This document shows positions 34,201 to 43,200 of a stretch of DNA of 64,000 nt, piece by piece. The notes below the pieces were generated by a model. The model was not told the DNA's origin and did not search any database. It saw only the letters and a list, made by a program, of their open reading frames with translations. This stretch comes from Eucommia ulmoides (lineage: Eukaryota; Streptophyta; Magnoliopsida; Garryales; Eucommiaceae): positions 10,864,905-10,928,904 of the forward strand of contig CM028335.1 of the NCBI GenBank assembly GCA_016647705.1. The letters run 5' to 3'. Numbering within the stretch: the stretch's first letter is position 1; every line of letters starts with the position of its first letter. The position numbers were made by a program, and so were the translations under genes.

Positions 34201-37200
34201 CATCAATGGGAAAGGCCAAGGAAGCAAAGGTGAAATCTTTCGTCGGAGGTACGCCAAACCACAATGGGTTTGCCATTGTTTCCAGTCATCGGCACGATTT
34301 CCGATTTCGGAAATTGGAGCTGCCGACATTCGACGGTACGAATACCAATGGATGGATCTTGAAGGCAGAAAGCTATTTTGCTCTCCACCGGTTCACGAAT
34401 AAAGAAAAACTTGAGGCGACGGCCATCAGCTTCGAGGGAGATGCCTTATTGTGGTACCAGTGGGAAGAAAAGAACTGATCCATCGTTCTATGGGAGGTGA
34501 TGAAGATTTTGCTTCGGAAACACTTTCGATCTGCTCAGACGGGGTCACTCCATGAATAGAGGTTTGCGTTGGAGCAGGAGAACAGTGTGCGAGATTATCG
34601 TCGGAGGTTCGGCGAGCCTCGTCTTCGTTGGAAAGAGCACCGTCTCTGATTGCGACGAGAGTCGACACGTTCGCAACTGGAGAGATCGAAGAAACCGCCG
34701 TGACAACCACGCTGACGACTCGTCGCTGTTATTATCCAACCAGAACAACGATTTTGCCATCTTCGTCTCGGCACCATTGGATAAGGTATCGGAGGAGGAG
34801 GCCTTTGGTGCTCCAGTTAAGGGACTGAAACCTAAAATTAGGGCTGAACTAAGTTTGGAGCAGGAAGGCTGCGTACGAGATAATCGCCGGAGGTTTTTAG
34901 AGTCTACAACGCCGTTGGAAGGAGTTTTGGCTAAACTAACCGTAGGGATTTTTGTCAATGGGTTGAAGCCAAACATATAGGTTGAACTATCGGTATGCAA
35001 TGGGGTGAAGCCTCACCATTTTGTTCATATCAATATTGGCCGTACGTTTGGTCCATCATTCTGTTTGGAGCCAGAAAATAATAAGGTCACCAATTTGGGC
35101 CACCATTATGTTTTGCCAAACTGTATGGAGCCTTGCAACATTGGCCAGAAGATAGAAGAAACATTGAAGGAGGCCCAGAAGATAGAAGAAAAGATTAAGG
35201 ACGCAAATTTGGGCCGGGCCATTGTTGCCAATTCTTTCAAGACAGCAGGAGGTAATTTGACCTTCCGTTCTAGGCAAAACTGTGGTCGCCAATTTGGGCC
35301 GGGCCAGGGTCCTTACTTTGCTTCAAGCAAGGCACTGCTCAAAGCTCACATAGATCACCATGGTCGGTCTAAAAGAATGGTGTGGGATCCCGGGAAGCTG
35401 CCAACGACAAAAAAAAAATAATAATAATAATTTTAGTTTCCTGAATTTCACCTTGAGGACAAGGTGAATGTTTGGGAAGCAGGTAATGTTAGGCCCTAGG
35501 TTCTAGAAAGAAGGGTAATTTGGGTAGATTAGATTAATGGTGGTTGTTAGTTTGTTAGGTATAATTTCTATTATGAATTTGTTTATAATTTCTGTTAGGG
35601 AGAGAGGTGGGTGAGAATATAAGGGGGTTTCTAGTGAAGAATGGGTATTGAGAAGTTGTTAAGGCCCCGTTTGGTAACTACTCACATCCCAAAAATTTCC
35701 ATTCCATTCCATTCCCAGATTTTTATTGGCTATAGTGTTTGGTAACCACTCTTATTTTTTTGTTTCCATTCCCATCCCATTCTAAAATGGGAATTGTACC
35801 CATTTTTTCTTAAGATTTGAGAAACAAAAAAAAATTGTTTCTAAAAATTCCCATCTCATTCCCAAAAATTAAAGAGGGCCACTGCTGCTGTTCATCTGCT
35901 GGCCAGCAACCGCCATTCATCCGCCGTCCGTCGCCGCCGTCTGCCACCGGTAGGCCACCTCCGCCACCGGCCGCCATCTCCGGCAACCGTCGCCGGTCAC
36001 CTCCGGCATCGCCCGCCGCCCACCATCCGGCCACCGCTGCTGCTGGCAATTGTCCGGCCACCATCTGGCAACTTCCGGCACCGCCGGCCAAAACAAAAAA
36101 AGCCCCATCCCATCCCATTCCCATCCCACTGCATGGGATGGGAACAGAAATGGTTACCAAACGGGCCCTAATTGTTTTTGTATTGAGCTCAGCTCATTTG
36201 GAGAGTTCTCAAGCCTCTCGAATGCTTGGTTTATCTTGTTATCTGTTGGTTGTTCAATAAAATTCATAGTTACTGATTTGGTTCATGTCACCATACTGAA
36301 ATGAGATGTGAGTTTGACATTGGGGATTGTGAAGCTTGACAAATTACATACATTTTGAATTCTAGGCCCCGTTTGTGTAGTCTTTTAGTTCCCATATTTT
36401 TGTTTCTGTTCCCAAAAATATAAAAATATGTTTCTATTCTGCTCCGGTGAGAGCAAATCTCTAGGAAGAAAACGTAATTTTTCCCAATTTTTTATTTCTA
36501 TTCCAAGTTTGGAGAAACAGAAGCAGTAATATTGGAAAGGAAACACAAACAACCACCACCTTGGTTTTCAAGGGCAAGCTGAAGAAGGCAATAATTTGAT
36601 TTCTGGTCTGGGTTTGGATAGAAAGGTAAAGGATTGCAGCAGTCTCATCTGAATAAAAGAAGTGAATTGTACTACTCACTGAAGTGCATAACTACTGAGT
36701 CCTCTTTAACTTTAGACAAACAACTCAGTGAACCTACAGAGAGCCATTAAAGAAATTTCCAGTGAGTTGTTGATGGGGATCAAATGCGACCACCACTTCG
36801 AACTTACTTTTGGCGGGGGAGAAAAAAAAAACATTGATGTTTCTGTTTCCAAATTAGAATTATAGCTGTTAAGTAGCAGTTATTGTTTATTATTATCATT
36901 TTAGGAGTATAGCCGTTAAGTAGCCGTTATTGTTTATTATGTTCATTTTAGAATTATGGCCATTAAGTCGCCATTGTTTATTATTTTCATTTTTAGATTA
37001 AGTCTATATAATGAGGACTTATTTTAGACCAGAAACAACTTGGATTATTGATTTTTGGCTATTGAATTATTCAACATATCTTCATTTTCTTTTATTTCTT
37101 TTATTTTCAATTGAGTTCTATCATCAATTGGTATTCAAAACTTCACTTTGATCCTACCCCGCTACTTATCAGTCAAATCTCCTAATACTCCACATAAACG

Positions 37201-40200
37201 CAAGGAGCCGTCTTCGACCTCCACATAAAAAAAGAGTTGTGCAGAAAGAGTGATTGCTTCCGCTTGAAGGGTCCAAACTTTTCTCTCAAGCTAAAAATAT
37301 ATATCATGCTTTTCTCTCTTTTGAACGAGCAACAAATTGCCGATTAGCAAGACCTTGCTGTCACTGCCCAGCCTTTGCCGAACATCTCTGTATCTGTCGC
37401 ACCGCCCGGCCTTCACCAAATTTCTCCAAATCTGCTCGCCCAAACCCTCCAGCTACCATACTCTTCGTCCAGCCCTCTGCACTACAGATTTGACATCGCC
37501 AGAGTCCGATGAACCGTCGCCAGAAGCCGCATGACGTTGCCGGATCATCGCCGGAGCTGTACCAACCCACCGGCGCCTCATCTATTGCTGCGGCTGCTGA
37601 TCCCTGTGCCCTAGGCACAGTTTAGTGTATATATATATCTGCGTGTGTATATATTTTTTTTAATTTCAGAAATTATTTACTTAACTGTAAGTGCACATTT
37701 TATTTCATTGACTAGTAACAGTAGTTTCATTTGCAAATTCCAGGTTTAACAACAACAACAAAAAAGAGAGAGCAGAAAATGCATACGCATATATATAGTT
37801 ATATACTGTTAATTTAGTCTTTCCGTTGCATTTCATAGTTATTAACTACTCTTATTGCATTCTTTTCCTTTTGTGATCATATAGTAGCAGCTTTTAAGAA
37901 CATTTTGGGTTTAACATCAACATTCCGAACATTTTGGGTTTAACATCAACATTCCTTTACAATCCTCTCTATATGACCGTTCGCGATTTAGAAAAACTCC
38001 AAATTTCCATTCAATATGAAGTCCAAACCATGTAAGCGACTGTAGCTAGCCAAAATCCAAATGATTTATATACTGACCTCGATAAGCGACAAACTGAATT
38101 TCGTGAGGAGATCCGCATTGAGTTAGGTAGTCTAATCACCTAACAAGTCACTCAACTAGTTGAGCAACACTTCAACAATAGGGCTAGGCATATGGAAAAA
38201 CAACTGTTAGGGGAAAATAAAGTGGAGTTTAGTTTCTCTCATTACAATGCACATCCACCATTTCAATACTCAATACCTACTGCTCAGAGAGTTCCACATT
38301 TGATTCATCACCTGCCTTAGCACCCTCCCCCATTAACCTTGAGCGCCAAATAGTAAAAGGGAGGGTAGGCCCAATGACTTTTATAGGAGATTTCCCCTAG
38401 AGAGTCAACACCCTGTTGCCCCGAAACTTCCATTTGATGGCATTCCTGAATTTTTAGATGGAGCATACCCACTTGAGAAAAGACAGTAAGACACATACCT
38501 ATCCTAGACCTATGAGATCCCAAATTTATTGATGGATTAAGGTCCAATATTTAGTGGGAAGTCTCTCTCCATATGGCTGAGTCATTAGAAGAGGCATACC
38601 ACAAGACTCTAGAAATAGAAAGGTTCTTTAGGTTGCCCGCTCAGCAAGGACTAATCTCTCAAATAGGAGGTTCATATCATTCTAGATCTATATCTTTTGA
38701 AAAGTTACCAGGGGACAATCAATCACTACCTCTCTTTAGTACTCAAGGGAAGTTACAGCCTAAGTCATGCTCACCCAGGAACCTCAAGGATAAGCTTTAA
38801 TCCTAGCCACAATGTCTACCGAAAACCTTGTCCGACTAAGGACAAAGATCTCTTGTCCATTGAATGTCACCATTGTCATGGCATAGGTCAATTCGCTTTG
38901 TGTTGTCCATATCGAACCTTGGTCATAGGTGTTGAAGAATTAGAACCGCTAGATGAGGAATAAGCTATAACCAGATAGTGGAACCGTTAGGACCATCGGA
39001 GGAGGGAGAAGAACTTGGGGACAAGTCTAGAAATGCTCATGTTAATGTTAATGTTATGAGATGTCTCATTACCACACTTGTAGATTTTGACGATTGAAAA
39101 TGTACCAATATTTTTCACACGTGTGTGAAACGTGGAGATAGAATTTTTAAGTTGGTTATCAATGGAAGAAGTTCGATGAATGTGCTATCCAAGTTGGCCA
39201 TTGCTTGGTTAAAACAGGAAACCGACCCTCATCCTCACACCTATGGAGTTACCTTTGTAGATAAGATCACATTACCTGTTTCAGGGAATTGTCTAGTACC
39301 AATCAAAATGGGTGACTATTCCATACAGATTTTATGTGATGTTTACCATGTTGCTTATGTTCTCTTATGCTGCCCATTGTTCTATGGTGTGAATGCGGAG
39401 AAGTTTTTGTATGGACAATACTTGTTTCTCTCAACACGCTGGCAAATACATCATTTTGAAACCAGCCAAACCCAATCCAAAAGAAGTCAAACAAAAATGA
39501 ATCGTATTCGCAAACCACCTATAAGAATGAACTCCATATCTTATTCCCCAGAGGTTTAAGCAGGAAAGTAAGGACTCGGGTGTCCTATTGGCATTAGTTG
39601 GAAAATGAGAAATTCGGTTTTTTTCCCGAGACAAGTGTTGATCTTCCTGAAGAGCTTACAAAATTGTGGAGTTTGCCGACGTAAAGCCCGAAGAATTGCC
39701 TAATGAAGGTTGAACATGCTATATATTTAGTACCAAGATCCCAATTGTCTAACCTCCCGCATTATAGGTTGAATCTGAGAGAACGAGAAGAAATGAATAG
39801 GTAAGTGGATGAACTCCTCACAAAGGTCAAATTCAACCTACGCTTAGTCCTTGTGCAGATCTTGTTTTGTTGACTCCTAAGAAGGATGACTCTTGGAGAA
39901 CGTGTGTGGATAGTCGAGCTATTAATAGGATCACAATCAAGTATCGCTTTCCTATTACTGGACTCGATGACTTACTAGACAAGATGGTAGGGTTCAAATG
40001 ATACATCGTGATTGGCTTTTTAGTGGGGGTACCACCAAGTTAGGATCCGACCAGGGGATGAGTGGAAGACTAATTGGTTCAAATAGTACACTAAGATTGA
40101 CTTGCATAGTAGGTACCACCAAAGTAGGATCTGAACAAGGGATGATTGGAAGACTAACTTTATGATTCAACACGACATGTATCAATGGTTAGTTATGCCC

Positions 40201-43200
40201 CTCGAACTTTCTAATGCTCCAAATATCTTCATGAGGGTCATGAATGAGATTTTATGCCTTTCATTGGAAAATATTTGGTGGTCTACTTCGATGATATCCT
40301 CGTTTCCAACATATCTAAGACTGAGCACATAAGCCATATTCAATTGGTTCTTAAGGCTCTTAGGACCACCAAACTATACGTTTATCTCAAAAAAATGCTG
40401 CTTTATGCAACCCCAAGTGTTTTTCTTGGGATTCATAGTGTCTGCTCATGGTATTGCTGTTGACACTGAAAAGGTCAGAGCTATTAGAGAGTGGCCATAA
40501 CCTAAAACCATTTCAGATATTAGTAGTTGTTATGGGTTAGCCATTTTCTGTTGTCGTTTTGTTAAAGGGTTTGGCACGATTATGGCCCCGAGGCTTTTCT
40601 TGGGATTCATTGTGTCACTGAAAAGGTCAAAGCCATTGGAGAGTGACCAGAATCTAAAACCATTTCGGATGTTCGTACGTCGCTTTATTAAAAGGCTAGC
40701 ACCATTATGGCCCCAATAATTGATTGTATGAAAAAGGAAGAGTTCATAAGGCGGCATCTCAAGCTTTCCTTGTCATTAAAGGCAAGATGACCAAGGCACC
40801 TGTTTTAAGACACTGATTTCTCTTAGGTTTTTGAGGTTGTTTGTGATGTGTCTAGCATTGGGATTGGGGGTGTGTTGAGTTAAGGTCATCTAGTAGCATA
40901 TATACCAGTGAAAAACTCAATGAAGTCAAACGAAAATATTCTACCTATGATTTTTATGTTGTTATACTGGTTCTTAGCCAATAAAGATATTATCAATTAC
41001 CTCAAGAGTTTGTTTTGTATTCTGAGTATCTAGCACTTATGTATCTTCAATTCCAAAGGAAGTGTAGTAACCCATTGGGCTTCACTCACTCTCAAAAGGC
41101 GTCTTGTAAGATGAGGATTGTCCTAGGCGTTATATATAGTTCAGGATCAGGTAATACAAGTGATGTGAGATTTAACATGCCCCCTTACGTGCAAGGTGGA
41201 CATTGCAAAAACTACTGCGAATGGATATCGGGGCCCAACTTCAAAGTGGGATTCAACATGCCCCCTCACGTATATGGTGCATTTTGACAAACCACTGCGA
41301 ACGGATATCGAGGGGCCTAATGTTGATGTGGGATTCAACATGCCCAACCTTAGATAAAAAGCCTGACTTTGATATCGTATAGTAACTCAATGGGTCTATC
41401 TCACTCTCAAAAGATGCCTTGTAAGAGGAGGATTGCCTTAGGCTTTACACATAGCTCAAGATCATGGAACACAAGCGATGTGGGATTCAATAAGAAGCTT
41501 AGTGCCAAATATGCAGGGTGGGTCAAGTTCTTCTAAGAATATACTTTTGTCCTTAATCATACGCCCCGTATAGAGAACAAAACTGCGGATGCTCGTAGTT
41601 GGATTTGTATGTTTTTACAATCTATGAATAGTCATGTTGTTGGGTTTGAATGATTAAATGATGAGTAATCCACTTGCCTTGACTTTAGTATTATTTGTAA
41701 TGAAATTTCGGAAGGATAGTGACTTCACTGTTTTGTTATTTCCTTTGAAACAGTTACTTGTTTCGAGACACTAACTTGTGCATTCCCCGTACCATAGTTG
41801 TTAAAGGCGAGTCTGAGTGCAAGGAGTACACATGCGCTGCTCCAGCGCCTCGCCTAAGTTTTAGGCGCGTGACTTGCCTAAAGCACGCGCCTATGGATCT
41901 TAGGTGCAAGGCGCACCTTGCGCAAAAACCCTTTTTCTGACTTAAAACCTTAGTAGCTGAGCCCTTCGTAGAATAGTGCGTCTTCTTCTTCTCTCTTCTT
42001 CTTCTTCTTCTTCTTCTTCTGTTTTACAGTATTCATAGTTGTTAATAGCATCTCTCTCTCTCTTATTTTTTTTCCTGCAGCATCGAAACTGCTCGCCTTT
42101 CCCTGTTTTTTTCCATTTTACAAGAAACTGCTTGCCTTTCCCTGTTTTTTTTCCATTTTACATTCTTCGTAGATTTTTCAATCTCTCTTTTTTATGTGAT
42201 TGTTGTTTCTAAAAATTTTAGTTGTTATGCTAGGTGATCAATTATTATTTTATGCTAAATTATCTAATTCATGTTTAAAATTTTTATTTGGATTTTTTGG
42301 AATGGAGTGTTTGGATGCTTGATTTTATTTGTTGTTTCTTCTTATTTATTGCTTTGATGTGAGTGTGTATTATTTTTAATAATTGAAATTTAGTTTGTGG
42401 TTTCACTACTTGAGCGTAAATTTTGATATAACAATACTATAAATTATTCTCTATTTTGTTTTTTTTTTGTGCGCCTAACTTTGCTCAGGCTAACGCCTCG
42501 CCTTGAGGCTAGGCTTTAGGGACCTTTGCACCTTAGTGCGCCTGGGGCTTGATAACTATGCTCTGTACTTCTCTTCGCAACTTTATAGTTTGGGAAATTA
42601 CATGTGAGGGGCCGTGCGGGACAATTTGGTTGCGACAAAAATATTGCTTTGGTAGAGGACAAGTTTTATTGGCCCATTTTGATAAAGATGTTTCGAAGTT
42701 TGTGGCGCAATGTTGAACATGCCAACTTGCTAAGATTAGGAAGAACAACACGGGCCTGTATACACCTTTACCCATTCCTCACATGCCCTAGAAGGACCCA
42801 GGTATGGACTTTGTCCTTGGTCTACCCAAGATGACTCGGGGTCATGGCTTAGTTATAGTTGTCATGCATAGGTTTTCAAAAATGACTAATTTCATTCCTA
42901 GTAGTAAGTCATCTGATGCGTCGCATGTGGCTAAATTATTTTTTGAGGGAAGTGTTTCGATTGCATGGCTTACCTTGTCTTATTCAGATGCTAAATTTGC
43001 AAGTTCCTTATAGAAAATACTTTGAAAGCTCTTCGGTATTACTTTGAAATTCTCTCAGCCTTTCAACCCCCCCAAAATTGATGGGGGGAGGTCGTCAATT
43101 GTAGTTTAGGCAATTGGCTTCGTTGTCTAGTTGGTGATAAGTTGGGTAATTAGGGCTTATTATTGCCCACTACGGAGTTTGCTTATAATCAATGTTGTAA

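Larger units (their letters stand above)
33403..36290 (+). mobile_element. Small Ty3/Gypsy element with three LTRs (element C)
   Basis: LTRs of about 295 bp lie at 33403-33693, 33773-34067 and 35487-36290; the last contains a 506-bp MITE. All start TGTTAGGCCC. The whole is flanked by the perfect 5-bp duplication CCATA (33398-33402 and 36291-36295), so it entered as one insertion. Between LTR 1 and LTR 2 is an 80-bp piece equal to the 3' end of the internal region (compare 33710-33772 with 35424-35486). This gives the order LTR, internal stub, LTR, internal, LTR, as from unequal recombination. The internal region (34068-35486) has a primer site (TGGTATCAAAAGC, 34071) and a gag-like part, with no pol. 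It is a non-autonomous fossil, perhaps related to short-LTR chromoviruses such as Reina. Confidence 0.85.

Noticed and set aside
35810-36260. 147- and 116-residue Pro/Gly-rich frames
   Set aside because: They cross the ends of a MITE that inserted in an LTR, so they cannot be a single gene.
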